Assembly: GCF_014202035.1 (NCBI RefSeq) | Contig: NZ_JACHFR010000002.1 | Location: forward strand, 637,718-701,717 | Reading direction: 5' to 3' | DNA length: 64,000 nucleotides | DNA from: Treponema rectale | Lineage (GTDB): Bacteria; Spirochaetota; Spirochaetia; Treponematales; Treponemataceae | The notes under the pieces: model-generated | Databases searched by the model: none | What the model was told of the DNA's origin: nothing | What the model saw: only the letters and a program-made list of their open reading frames with translations | Translations under genes and position numbers: made by a program | In this document: in pieces, positions 22,401 through 29,892 of the stretch | Layout: each line of letters starts with the position of its first letter | How positions within the stretch are numbered: the stretch's first letter is position 1

Positions 22401-25400
22401 TGTTGAATCAGGAAACGGTACAAGCTGGTTTGTTTACTTTGATGATGAACTGGATGCAGCGGATCATACTGATAAATTTGCCGTATACCTTACAGAAAAA
22501 TATCTTGGAATTACCACAGCTGCAGCTATTGAAGCCCCATTAAATCCTTATGATGAAATTACTCCGGTATACTTCTGGGTAAAAGCAGTTGACGGATGTA
22601 AGAATCATACGGAAATGTGTCAGCTGGTAAACGTAGACCCTCAGGGAGAACGGCCGTCTGTAGAAGTATCATATCCGGTGGATATTGATTCAAAGGCTCC
22701 TACCTTAGGCGGTGCAATCCGCATGACAGGAACTGCAGTTGATAACAATGCAGCAAAATATGTCTGGGTTCAGATTGCAGAAGGAGTATCAGCAGACTTT
22801 ACTCTTGCTGATCTTACAAAACTTTTCAATCTTAAAGATTCCGGCGGAAAGCGTATTTACACAATCGGTAACATGACAACGAATACGGCTGTAAATTCTC
22901 TTGCAGGAATTACGGAACAGTCCGCTTCAAATTATGGAATCATGGTTGAAGTTAAGGGTACCGGCTGGAACCAGACAATAAATACCAATAAGGAATTCAA
23001 TCCTTCTTCAGACGGTAAGGCAGAACTTACACTTATCTTTTATGCAACTGATGAAGAAATGCACAGAAGTATTCCTATTGTTCAGAATATTGAGATTGAC
23101 GCAAAGAGTCCGTATGTTGATGCAAATACACTTTATCTTGTCCAGTATAATTCTTCTGGAACAGTAATTGCACGGCAGCCCTATTCTGACGGAAAGAACG
23201 TTAAGGGAATCTGGTATCTTACAGGAACCTTCAAGGATGATGACTCAGGTATCTCAAAAGTTGTTTACAATGATGCAGAAAAAATTTCTTCAGCCGGAGC
23301 TTCCTTTACTGACGGAAAAGATTCAAACATCTGGTTTAAGCCTGTAGCAGATTCTTATAATGGAAATGTAATTTACAATTATGAATTCAGTGTTCCGATG
23401 GGAAGTGAAGAAGCAGGAAAAGTCGGTTCATCTTCCGTAGAATTCTATGTTGAGGAAAATACAGATACAAGACTTTCTCTTCCATTAACATATACGATTA
23501 CCTTCGATAACAAAGCTCCTGTGTTTAATACCGAAGCTTCAAATACTTTTGTAAAGCTTGATGATAAGATTCAGAATCAGAGCGGCTTCTATACCTTTGG
23601 AGCAATTGCTTCTGAAGACAAGATTGAATCTTCCGGAGTTGAAGTTGAACAGTCTGGTGTAAAACATATTGCTTTCTACTTTACAAGAGATCTTGGTTAC
23701 AGCCTGGGAGATTTTGATGCAGAAACATATCCTCTTCATGTAAATGAATTGAATTCAAAGACAAACGATTTGTTTGATGTAATGATTTATCATTCAAACA
23801 AAGACTCTGAGGATGCTGCTTCCGGCAATATGATTATTAATTACAAGGGAAGAAGTGACATTACTTATTCTGACGGTTTGTACTGGAAGAAACTTTCAGG
23901 AACTGTTTCTGGAACTACTTTCTCTTATGCAGGCAGTGCAGATGCAAACCTTCATTCAAGAGGTCTGGTAAAGATTAACGGTACGATTTACCTTATTTCT
24001 TCAGTATCAGGTACTGCAGTACAGATTTCCGAGGCACCGGGAGACGGTACGGTTGATGCTTACTTTGCCCTCTGTAATGTTATTGATAACGGAAGTGAAA
24101 AGAACGGTACTGAATTAAACTATGACCATGGTTACGGTTATGGTTATTACAGAAGCCGTTCAACTGATGACGGAGACCTTATTACAGAAACTTTCTCTAA
24201 ACAGGGAACTGACTGGATTTTTGATGCATCTATAAACTCAAAGAATCTTCCTGACGGTCCTGTTACTCTTCATATGGTTGCATTTGATGCAGCAGGCAAC
24301 AGTTCAGAAACTCCGTTTACTTTAGACTGTACGGTTTCAAATAATGCACCTCGTCTTGCCGGTATGCTTATCGGTACTGATGAAAACGGAAACGGCACGG
24401 TTGATGAAAGTGAGTTTATTACAAATTATCATGTTGCTGATGTTTCAACTTACGATTTTGATTCAGCACAGAGTGAAGTTGTATATCCGGCTCAGACTTC
24501 AGAAAAAGTAAAAGCTGCCCTTACCGTAAAGGGTGTTACGGAAATCAAGCCGGAAATTGTCGGCGGAAACGGAAAGATTTCTTATGAATATTCTGTTTAC
24601 AAATATAACGAGACTGAACGCAGGTGGCTTGAGGCAGAAAAATGCGGAACTGTAAGAGGTTCGGATATTGCTTCCGGTTCAACTGATGAAATTGCTGAAC
24701 TTGATGATACGATTCTTCTTCCTGTAAGTGCCTTTATCGGAACTGTGGACGAAACAGATTCTGAACTGATATCTGACGGTAAGAATAAGAAATTTGAATT
24801 CAGATTCGGGGATTCTACTCCTGGTAAAAATCAGAGTGATGCAATAAGCAATAATGCAAAACTTTCTGTAATCATGAATGTAAGCCTTCGTGAAAAGAAC
24901 AGTGCTGAAAACTACATTCTTCCTCTTTACTGGAACTCTGCTTCGGATAACAGTATTTTTGGCGCAGACAAAAAGAACGGACATATTGAGTATGCAAAAG
25001 ACTGGATTCTTTCTTCCGGTTACAATGCATCAGAAAGAGAATTTGATGCAGATCCGAAAGTTTCCGGAAAGATTAAAATAGAAGGTATTGCCCGTGATGA
25101 TACTCTTCTTCGCGAAATTAAAGTTAAGTTTGGAACAGGTATGGGATCAATGGGAAGTACGGATACTGCCATTGCTTCTTATGATGCTGAAAACAGTTCG
25201 ACCTGGATTTTAAGATCTTCTCTTGGTTCCGGTAATGTTATTCCTGATTCAGGCTGGGCATCAGATGTCGTTCATGCAACTTATGCAGAACTTGTTTCTG
25301 TCGGAATAATTGATGAACTTCCTTCCGGTAAAAAAGCCGGTGATGAAGTTCCTTATACTTCGCAGGAATATGGACATGTAGTTCACTGGATTCTTTATGT

Positions 25401-27429
25401 TGATACAGAAAAGGTTTCCGGTACGGCTGCTCTTGATGTAACTGTAACAGCTTCGGCTACAGACCGCGGTACACCAAAGTGGAGTTCCGGTGAGTCAGAA
25501 GCTGTTTATACGGCAAATACTGTTTCTGTAACAGGTACCGGTTATTCCGGTGCAGTAACAAAAACCGGCAGCACTGTAACGGAAGGACCTCTTACCGGGC
25601 TGTACAGAATGGATGTTGTTCCGTATATAAGTGAAATTGTAACAAAAGTTCGTAATTCCAGCGGACTGAAGGCAAACAATATACGTTCTGCTTCCGGTAA
25701 ATACAGTGTGCTTGCAAATGTGCAGGCAAATACAATTACTGTAAACGGATTTAACTTTAATCCGACGGCTGCATGGATTGTAAAAGAAAGTAATCTTGGA
25801 GCAGCTTCCTTTACAACTCAGAATGCCTCAAGGCTCTCTTATGTAACAGGAACTTCTTCTTCATTTACCATCAGAAATCAGGGTATAACGAAGAGCGGTT
25901 ATCTGGAAGTTTACAGTAACGGTATACGTACTCTTAATAATATTAATGGCAATGAGGCAAAGGGAAATCTTTCTTCAGAAAAAGATTATAAGAATATGCC
26001 TAATCGTGAACCGGATTATATTCAGACAAAGAACATTATTCTGACAGATGACAGATACTTCCGTTTCTTTGATATGAAGACTACGGCAATTAAGAATGGA
26101 TATTATCCTAATATGATTCTGGACGGGGATGATCCTGTGTTCGGATACATCGATCTTAACGGTGTTAATTCTGCATCTTCGTTTAACGGATATATTCAGA
26201 GCTGCTATCAGGCACAGCGTACTAAGTTCAGCGGAACGGATGCGTCCTTTACTGACATTGAATATCTTGAAGGTGCAATTACTTCTGATCAGATGGCAAT
26301 GGTCCGTGACGAAGACGGAAAGTATATCCATGCAACGGTATATAATTATTCCGATGCAACTATGGATGTAATTTACAATGATTATGCTGAGGATCACACA
26401 TGGAGTGGCTATACTGACGGCTGGGCAGGCGGTACAGGTTATAGTGGTTATGGCGGAGTTTATTCCTATGATGGAAATAATAATGCAATAGCTTTAGAAA
26501 GAACCAGTTTCGGTAATGGTACGCTTATAGGCCGCTATCAGAATATCCGTATGGTTGCAAAGGGAAATTCTTCTACCAGAGCCGGTGCAAGCATATACAT
26601 GGCTTATTATGATGACAACACCACTAATAAAGATATTATTTTCCGCACTTTTAAGATCGGAACAAATAATGGCTGGACGAATACCTTGAATACCGGAAAC
26701 CGCGGAACGAGAGGCAGGTATTCTAATCTGGCTGACAGAAATACCAATGGAAGAATTACTGCCGGAAGCAGCGGTTCAAAGTATCTTGATCTTGGCATAA
26801 CATCAGATAATATTGCAGTAATCGTTTACTATGACGTAAATGATGCCCGTCTTAAACTCAGATATTCAAAAGAGGCAGTTGACGGTAATACGGTCAGATA
26901 TGCAGGGGGATGGAATGATGCTGCAGTTGAATTCCCTGAATATGTTGGAACGGATGTTTCCATGACAATAGACAGCAACGATGGAATTCATATTGCGGCC
27001 TTTGATGCCGGAGATTCTGATCTGGTTTACATGTATCTTCCGTCTTGTGGCAGCAATAGCCTTAAAACTGTCAGGGTAGACCAGTATGGTTCTGTCGGTA
27101 ACTGGACCTGCATCCGTGTAAAGGATGATGTTCCGTACATTGCTTACTATAACAGTACGGAAGCCGGAAGCCGTGAACCGATCAAGCTTGCATATTTTGC
27201 AGCAGAGGATATTGATATTTCTGATGCTGACGAAAATGAGCTTCAGGGAATCAATGCTGAAGGTTATACAACCGGCGTATGGGAATACATGACTGTTCCT
27301 GCCGTTACACCTCCTCAGGGAAGTGACAGCAAATTCAGAGCGGTAAACCTTGATTTTGACAGCAAAGACCGTCCTGTTTTAGGTTACCTCGGTACGACCC
27401 TGGAATTCGGTAAGATGCTGGATGAATAA
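16408..27429 (+). CDS. Giant Ig-repeat surface lipoprotein, copy 3 (3673 aa)
   Basis: An 11-kb gene whose ATG is preceded by AGGGG at a suitable distance. A second in-frame ATG seven codons later (MFKRKAVR) could also serve. The lipobox is LVISC with Cys29 as the mature end, followed by DIGLGASVDTQTP. About fourteen D-x-x-x-P module boundaries (VDTQTP, VDSTSP, ADNAAP, IDGTVP, VDTSAP, FDTSAP, ADTKAP, QDTDRP, IDNVSP, IDAKSP, FDNKAP and others) mark Ig-like repeats. Residues 2658-2669 read DENGNGTVDESE, a canonical EF-hand-type calcium loop. A TIG-like module lies near 3109 (ITVNGFNF), and a propeller-like head near 3384-3660 (LDLGITSDNIAVIVYYD, NDGIHIAAFD). Its C terminus (LEFGKMLDE) differs from the VETAQKR of copies 1 and 2, and it is the most divergent of the three. 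The likely role is a surface stalk or adhesin; the ligand is unknown. Confidence 0.9.
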   Translation: MEKSDFFMFKRKAVRCFFYGILFPLVISCDIGLGASVDTQTPKLDFESPSSSADVVYSGEIPVYGNISDDKGVTRVDVVVLNTGTNEVVGETLHAAIIDGTKWELTLQAGRSANSDSALVLPDGSYELSATAYDAAGHSYKRERTFKVDSTSPVFVVSKPGTLNIGSPDPYGRTVQITGKISDDNNVKTMKVRVFREDGTEIELAKNEFTGFDTADTAVNIAKYYENEDAAKAKGDEDIYENYKRIYGVKGDAAFDTEQKYYAVVSVIDAAGNESKMSYVESYLKEELSLLGESLEMYEIKNLLNGSYTGSLTEQKKEIVLDILNAEGDYALPNRYFANDTYRLAFSVDSRANPTYALDYSYLPGDSDSFTEILKDQALNIEVSAGLDKAYIKPDSLCVKIYEILPTGTINEDAEPVVTIESQNIYIGSSDNHITEDTPMTTSAKYRVKISEFSDVLLAGKSYAVKIDGYDQDNNEFIAADGKNYGFKIQTTASAPTVNFNIKNAEYRKASDFDGGANSNVVFTVKDETGSAMKFTVMQKIFDGIKEESEIAFEEGTYTFLKNGEELPASSGEHVIEIPLEIPADKLSLEKNYTIALRVSADKVDNATSRTYYFYADNAAPKIELSNSELVGWDGLSTLRITEETASITKDSSGTYSYKIQGSWSDEEGSGTKTVHYAVKAATMTEYSPWYELERQEAPQVKDSAYWTKSFPVVHGEGKDICIKYYAEDQVGNCSDIVEFTGVTFDFGKPEISLAENTSALSSYYKKDSVAKLSLTASDTNELNSVVTKIYTKQSSEDKNPVLIDVSDYDDHGITFESRVESTKETSVNISFSTDGKSTLSVPHDGIYMITVVASDIAGRESVVYQTETVIDGTVPVLDSDISVGSSLWNGNKFYNDTRLNISGQYNDDRLDTVYYYVKKSGVSETVPSDLSVRHTGETSSFESGVFKFNSVEFSENKVVGSLSTANVIYIQAKDKAGNLSQISEYKINVDTSAPDISGLYYQVGSSQIFEAGGTVYVNGTKPVTVYGLYSDEHSGVDGLELNVNGEEMWYSQEVLTDSSSVEAVEWKSYADITNKQLIRSWKAKFTPTEGASLHVEGKNLAGTSRSLTLFPLALDDAYPSINSFELYEKKQNSESAAYTDNETEKSRYFANPASKTFILRGTVTDNYGLDSVKLVITSESNKVERLQNFTTASGSYEFAGIDMSSWTKTASAVIAVTDKSGNVTEKNFEIIFDTSAPTGYHEVDSTFKDLYFRFGKADNDDINTGNSLWNASLDKDVGSKYAEGTYGNATQSELRGNISDGINGSGVKRIYYAVFDKPVETSGSSVEPVLSDGKYIIKDLDSLRDYVISNSTGFFAPSAEEKRRVFYSMREGEEPFEDSVKFTDSADDNGMLRYYKTVATNYRSIFSGFDGTVNYLVIAAVDNAGNAGIDYAIVDGEQKIYLTINRDPEPADITLDESSSGIKYVSVKQDGNGYSYKNGQKFILSGTASDNAAGVKSIAVRVGKTNLITETDSTYGNLTVTRNGLTAEWTVEIKAEAFKDSSGNEVIFGIVTDMAGDGNTNELPLTTVIADTKAPVVSLNSPEDADSSVQGIQVNRLISFAGTVSDDNTLPSAAVTRLEYSVKTNGWQEASASWTPVVPSENPGENDFQISGSYSFTVKNFNTADLTDGTTYMLRAVASDIAGNEGRSSCVEVQVSQDTDRPVVTLTNLKIDEDGITYLKSTTTLYGTVSDDDGSIKSFKYSLNRGTSWSDEIVLSGSSWSISGFTEGRNSLWFKVTDSAGTEFVSGSAAKPKICDSGTGSDKHYVTSQNAELAFNVVTERPTVNNIKYYVFDSEENSWSSEAASLGTLGGAYSKFKVSISAKSAQYVGGAKVVYGGTEYSFTCDDADYDDTEVHVWRSEEIALASSSSFLLVVYDQVPDPMLYEQTVNFSIDNVSPEVKISKTAATVGVSETMRGEVVNENEFKVYYAVSRTEADVPQDEKVIESGTVRSTPWTEIVESGNGTSWFVYFDDELDAADHTDKFAVYLTEKYLGITTAAAIEAPLNPYDEITPVYFWVKAVDGCKNHTEMCQLVNVDPQGERPSVEVSYPVDIDSKAPTLGGAIRMTGTAVDNNAAKYVWVQIAEGVSADFTLADLTKLFNLKDSGGKRIYTIGNMTTNTAVNSLAGITEQSASNYGIMVEVKGTGWNQTINTNKEFNPSSDGKAELTLIFYATDEEMHRSIPIVQNIEIDAKSPYVDANTLYLVQYNSSGTVIARQPYSDGKNVKGIWYLTGTFKDDDSGISKVVYNDAEKISSAGASFTDGKDSNIWFKPVADSYNGNVIYNYEFSVPMGSEEAGKVGSSSVEFYVEENTDTRLSLPLTYTITFDNKAPVFNTEASNTFVKLDDKIQNQSGFYTFGAIASEDKIESSGVEVEQSGVKHIAFYFTRDLGYSLGDFDAETYPLHVNELNSKTNDLFDVMIYHSNKDSEDAASGNMIINYKGRSDITYSDGLYWKKLSGTVSGTTFSYAGSADANLHSRGLVKINGTIYLISSVSGTAVQISEAPGDGTVDAYFALCNVIDNGSEKNGTELNYDHGYGYGYYRSRSTDDGDLITETFSKQGTDWIFDASINSKNLPDGPVTLHMVAFDAAGNSSETPFTLDCTVSNNAPRLAGMLIGTDENGNGTVDESEFITNYHVADVSTYDFDSAQSEVVYPAQTSEKVKAALTVKGVTEIKPEIVGGNGKISYEYSVYKYNETERRWLEAEKCGTVRGSDIASGSTDEIAELDDTILLPVSAFIGTVDETDSELISDGKNKKFEFRFGDSTPGKNQSDAISNNAKLSVIMNVSLREKNSAENYILPLYWNSASDNSIFGADKKNGHIEYAKDWILSSGYNASEREFDADPKVSGKIKIEGIARDDTLLREIKVKFGTGMGSMGSTDTAIASYDAENSSTWILRSSLGSGNVIPDSGWASDVVHATYAELVSVGIIDELPSGKKAGDEVPYTSQEYGHVVHWILYVDTEKVSGTAALDVTVTASATDRGTPKWSSGESEAVYTANTVSVTGTGYSGAVTKTGSTVTEGPLTGLYRMDVVPYISEIVTKVRNSSGLKANNIRSASGKYSVLANVQANTITVNGFNFNPTAAWIVKESNLGAASFTTQNASRLSYVTGTSSSFTIRNQGITKSGYLEVYSNGIRTLNNINGNEAKGNLSSEKDYKNMPNREPDYIQTKNIILTDDRYFRFFDMKTTAIKNGYYPNMILDGDDPVFGYIDLNGVNSASSFNGYIQSCYQAQRTKFSGTDASFTDIEYLEGAITSDQMAMVRDEDGKYIHATVYNYSDATMDVIYNDYAEDHTWSGYTDGWAGGTGYSGYGGVYSYDGNNNAIALERTSFGNGTLIGRYQNIRMVAKGNSSTRAGASIYMAYYDDNTTNKDIIFRTFKIGTNNGWTNTLNTGNRGTRGRYSNLADRNTNGRITAGSSGSKYLDLGITSDNIAVIVYYDVNDARLKLRYSKEAVDGNTVRYAGGWNDAAVEFPEYVGTDVSMTIDSNDGIHIAAFDAGDSDLVYMYLPSCGSNSLKTVRVDQYGSVGNWTCIRVKDDVPYIAYYNSTEAGSREPIKLAYFAAEDIDISDADENELQGINAEGYTTGVWEYMTVPAVTPPQGSDSKFRAVNLDFDSKDRPVLGYLGTTLEFGKMLDE

Positions 27430-27452
27430 AAAAACAGAATAAAATATACAGG

Positions 27453-27499
27453 CACGGAATTGAGTTACGTGAGTTACGGCTCTTTTCCGTGTTTTTTTT
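27453..27499 (+). terminator. Terminator after giant gene 3
   Basis: CACGGAA pairs with TTCCGTG across a loop of about 25 bases and is followed at once by a run of seven or more T. It separates the giant lipoprotein cluster from the transport operon. Confidence 0.8.
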
Positions 27500-27666
27500 A
27501 CAGCAGGGCTTTAAAGATTGTGTAAAAAATAAAATAAAAGGTGAGAAAGCGTAAAATTCGTGTTAAAATAAAGAATAAGAGGGAGAGAAGGAGCAGTTGA
27601 GGAATTAGAAATCAGTTACATTTTTTTGATATTAAATAAAAAATCTGATATCATTTTTAAAATTGC

Positions 27667-27695
27667 TTTACAAATGTTATTTGTGATGTTAATAT
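27667..27695 (+). promoter_or_regulatory. Sigma-70-type promoter of the sugar ABC transporter operon
   Basis: TTTACA (27667-27672), a 17-base spacer, then TAATAT (27690-27695). The near-palindromic operator follows directly at 27696, so a bound repressor would cover the start site. The region between the terminator at 27453 and this promoter shows nothing else clear. Confidence 0.75.
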
Positions 27696-27713
27696 TGTGA
27701 AAAGGTTTTCATA
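27696..27713. promoter_or_regulatory. 18-base operator, transporter operon copy (one mismatch)
   Basis: TGTGAAAAGGTTTTCATA differs at one base from the shared TATGAAAAGGTTTTCATA. It sits directly after the -10 box, 20 bases before the start codon at 27734. See the entries at 40239, 48822, 52686 and 58507 for the same arrangement. Confidence 0.75.
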
Positions 27714-27733
27714 AATTTAAACGAGGAATTGCT

Positions 27734-28744
27734 ATGGAAAAAGTAAAAACAGCAGCTTCTGAGGGAACGGTATCTGCCGGAACCCCTGCTGAAGTGACGG
27801 TACTGGCTAAAAAGAAAAAGCTTGGCAAGACCGGTATTTTCTTTAGAGAATGCGGAAAGCATTACTCTCTTATTTTGATGTGTATACCTGCAATTATATT
27901 CTTTATTGCATTCAGTTATGCACCTCTTCCGGGTATTTACGTTGCATTCGTTAAGTATAATTATGCCAGCGGAATTTTTGGAAGTGATTTTATAGGACTT
28001 GATAACTTTAAGTTCCTTTTTGAATCAGGTCAGATGTGGAAGCTTACCCGCAACACCATTCTTTATAACTTTGCTTTTCTTGTTCTTGATAATGTTGTTG
28101 CCATGTTCATGGCTATTCTTATTAATGAAATTACAAACAGAATTTTCAAGAAAATTACGCAGACAATAATGTTGCTGCCGTATTTTATTTCTGCCGTACT
28201 TGTAGGTCTTCTTGTTTACAACGTATTGAACTATGACTACGGATTCCTTAACAGCGTTCTTAGGAGCCTTGGTCTTTCCAGATGGGCTCCATATTCTAAT
28301 CCGAAAGCATGGCCGCCGCTTATTATCCTTGTCCAGCTGTGGCAGTGTACCGGTTATAATACGATTGTTTACTTTGCTGCAATCATGGGTATTGATTCAG
28401 AAACTATTGAAGCAGCACGTATTGACGGTGTAAACGCTTTCCAGCGTATCTGGTACATCGAGCTTCCTCTGCTTAAACCTACACTTGTAATCCTCATGCT
28501 CTTTGCAATGGGAGGAATCGTTAAAGGTAACTTCGGATTGTTCTATAACATCATTGGTACAAACGCACTTCTTTATCCAACTACTGATATTCTTGAAACT
28601 TACGTTTACCGTGCAACCATGCAGGACTTTAACTTCTCAACTGCATCGGCAATCGGTTTCTATCAGTCTGTAATCGGATTTGTTATCGTTATGATTTGTA
28701 ATGCGGTAATCAAAAAGATTGAGCCTGAATATTCATTGTTCTAA
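27734..28744 (+). CDS. Sugar ABC transporter permease, LplB/YteP type
   Basis: A 336-residue inner-membrane permease of a carbohydrate uptake ABC transporter. It has a charged N-terminal tail of about 45 residues and then roughly six hydrophobic segments (starting near 47, 105, 135, 190, 248 and 305). The cytoplasmic coupling loop that contacts the ATPase is clear: EAARIDGVNAF starts at Glu226 and is followed by the IELPLLKP consensus. The ribosome site is ACGAGGAAT. The second permease follows after 19 bases. LplB/YteP-type permeases are known for importing complex oligosaccharides, including pectin fragments. Substrate specificity cannot be read from this sequence. No ATP-binding subunit is encoded nearby, so a shared MsmX-like ATPase elsewhere is expected. 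Confidence 0.93.
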   Translation: MEKVKTAASEGTVSAGTPAEVTVLAKKKKLGKTGIFFRECGKHYSLILMCIPAIIFFIAFSYAPLPGIYVAFVKYNYASGIFGSDFIGLDNFKFLFESGQMWKLTRNTILYNFAFLVLDNVVAMFMAILINEITNRIFKKITQTIMLLPYFISAVLVGLLVYNVLNYDYGFLNSVLRSLGLSRWAPYSNPKAWPPLIILVQLWQCTGYNTIVYFAAIMGIDSETIEAARIDGVNAFQRIWYIELPLLKPTLVILMLFAMGGIVKGNFGLFYNIIGTNALLYPTTDILETYVYRATMQDFNFSTASAIGFYQSVIGFVIVMICNAVIKKIEPEYSLF

Positions 28745-28763
28745 TCAGTAAGGAGAATAAATA

Positions 28764-29651
28764 ATGTCACAGAAAACAACATCGGACTTTTTTGTAGAAC
28801 GTTTCGCAATGATTGTAGTAATCATTTTCTCTTTACTGTGTGTACTTCCGTTTCTTCTGATTGTCGGAACTTCATTCAGTTCTGAGGATATTGTACGCGT
28901 AAAGGGCTTCTCTCTCTTTCCTCGTGGAGCAACTCTTGAAGCTTACAGAATGATTTTCAAAGGTGGAACAAACATTCTTGGTTCTTATGTAGTAACAATT
29001 TCAATGACACTCGTAGGAACTCTTGTAGGACTTGGAATTATTTCTATGACAGGTTATGCACTCAACCGTCATGACTTCCCTCTTAGAAACATAATTTCCT
29101 TCTTCATTTATTTTGCCAGCCTCTTCAGTGCAGGTCTTGCTCCTTACTATCTTCTTATGACACAGGGATATGGTCTTAAGGACAATTACCTTGCAATTCT
29201 TCTTCCTTTAATGATGAGTCCGTGGCTTATTATTCTTATGAAGAACTTTGTAAAGTCTGTTCCGTATGAACTTACTGAAGCAGGAAAGATTGACGGTGCC
29301 GGAGACTTCTCTATTTTTATCCGTCTTATTCTTCCAATGCTTAAGCCTGCACTTGCAACAATCGGTCTGTTCCTTGCTCTTGGTTACTGGAATGAATGGT
29401 ATCAGTCATCACTGTTCCTTTCAGAACGCGTAACATACAAACCATTGCAGTACATGCTGTATCAGATTATCAACCAGCTTTCTTATCTTAAGAATTCCGT
29501 AGCAGGAGCCTTCGTAACATTCGATAACTTCCCGGAAGAAACTCTTAAGATGGCAACCGCCTGTGTAGCAACCGGCCCTATCATCTTAGTGTACCCGTTC
29601 GTACAGAAATACTTCATCAGCGGTATCACAGTAGGTGCTGTTAAGGGTTGA
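28764..29651 (+). CDS. Sugar ABC transporter permease, YtcP type
   Basis: A 295-residue partner permease with about six membrane segments. The EAA loop reads EAGKIDGAGDF from Glu172 and is followed by LILPMLKPALA. The ribosome site is AAGGAGAATAAATA. It forms the membrane channel with the upstream permease. After its stop comes a hairpin-rich spacer of about 240 bases before the solute-binding protein gene, which probably separates expression levels within the operon. Confidence 0.93.
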   Translation: MSQKTTSDFFVERFAMIVVIIFSLLCVLPFLLIVGTSFSSEDIVRVKGFSLFPRGATLEAYRMIFKGGTNILGSYVVTISMTLVGTLVGLGIISMTGYALNRHDFPLRNIISFFIYFASLFSAGLAPYYLLMTQGYGLKDNYLAILLPLMMSPWLIILMKNFVKSVPYELTEAGKIDGAGDFSIFIRLILPMLKPALATIGLFLALGYWNEWYQSSLFLSERVTYKPLQYMLYQIINQLSYLKNSVAGAFVTFDNFPEETLKMATACVATGPIILVYPFVQKYFISGITVGAVKG

Positions 29652-29769
29652 TTGCGCAAGCAATCAAGCCGAAATAATAATGGCTGTTTCGCGAAGCAAA
29701 GACAGATTGCGTCTGCAATCTGGTCGGAATACTTCAGTCAGTTTCGCGAAGCGAGTAAGACTGAAGTAT
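29650..29769 (+). other. Cluster of three RNA hairpins between permease and binding-protein genes
   Basis: Three stem-loops lie in a row. GATTGC-GCAA-GCAATC (29650-29665) overlaps the permease stop. CAGATTGC-GTCT-GCAATCTG lies at 29703-29722. An 11-base stem, ATACTTCAGTC pairing with GACTGAAGTAT, spans 29729-29769. None is followed by a T-run, so they look like mRNA-stabilising or processing elements rather than terminators. Confidence 0.6.
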
Positions 29770-29829
29770 GCAGGAGCAGTAACGCCGGCAGGGCAAATTG
29801 CGAAAACAAAGCCCTTCATTACTTAGTTT

Positions 29830-29847
29830 AGAAAAAAGGTTTTCATT
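29830..29847. promoter_or_regulatory. Degenerate operator half-site before the binding-protein gene
   Basis: The right half, GGTTTTCAT, matches the shared operator. The left arm is reduced to an A-run. It lies 46 bases before the start codon at 29893. It may be a weak internal control site or chance. Confidence 0.35.
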
Positions 29848-29892
29848 ACTGTTTAGTGTTTAGTTAAAAAATAAATAAATTGGAGGAACTAA

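Noticed and set aside
25975..26397. 140-residue minus-strand frame inside giant gene 3
   Set aside because: Shadow of the 3673-residue gene, without a ribosome site or recognisable domain.
29635..29826. 63-residue frame after the second permease
   Set aside because: It overlaps the permease end and runs through the hairpin cluster; its composition follows the inverted repeats and it has no ribosome site.
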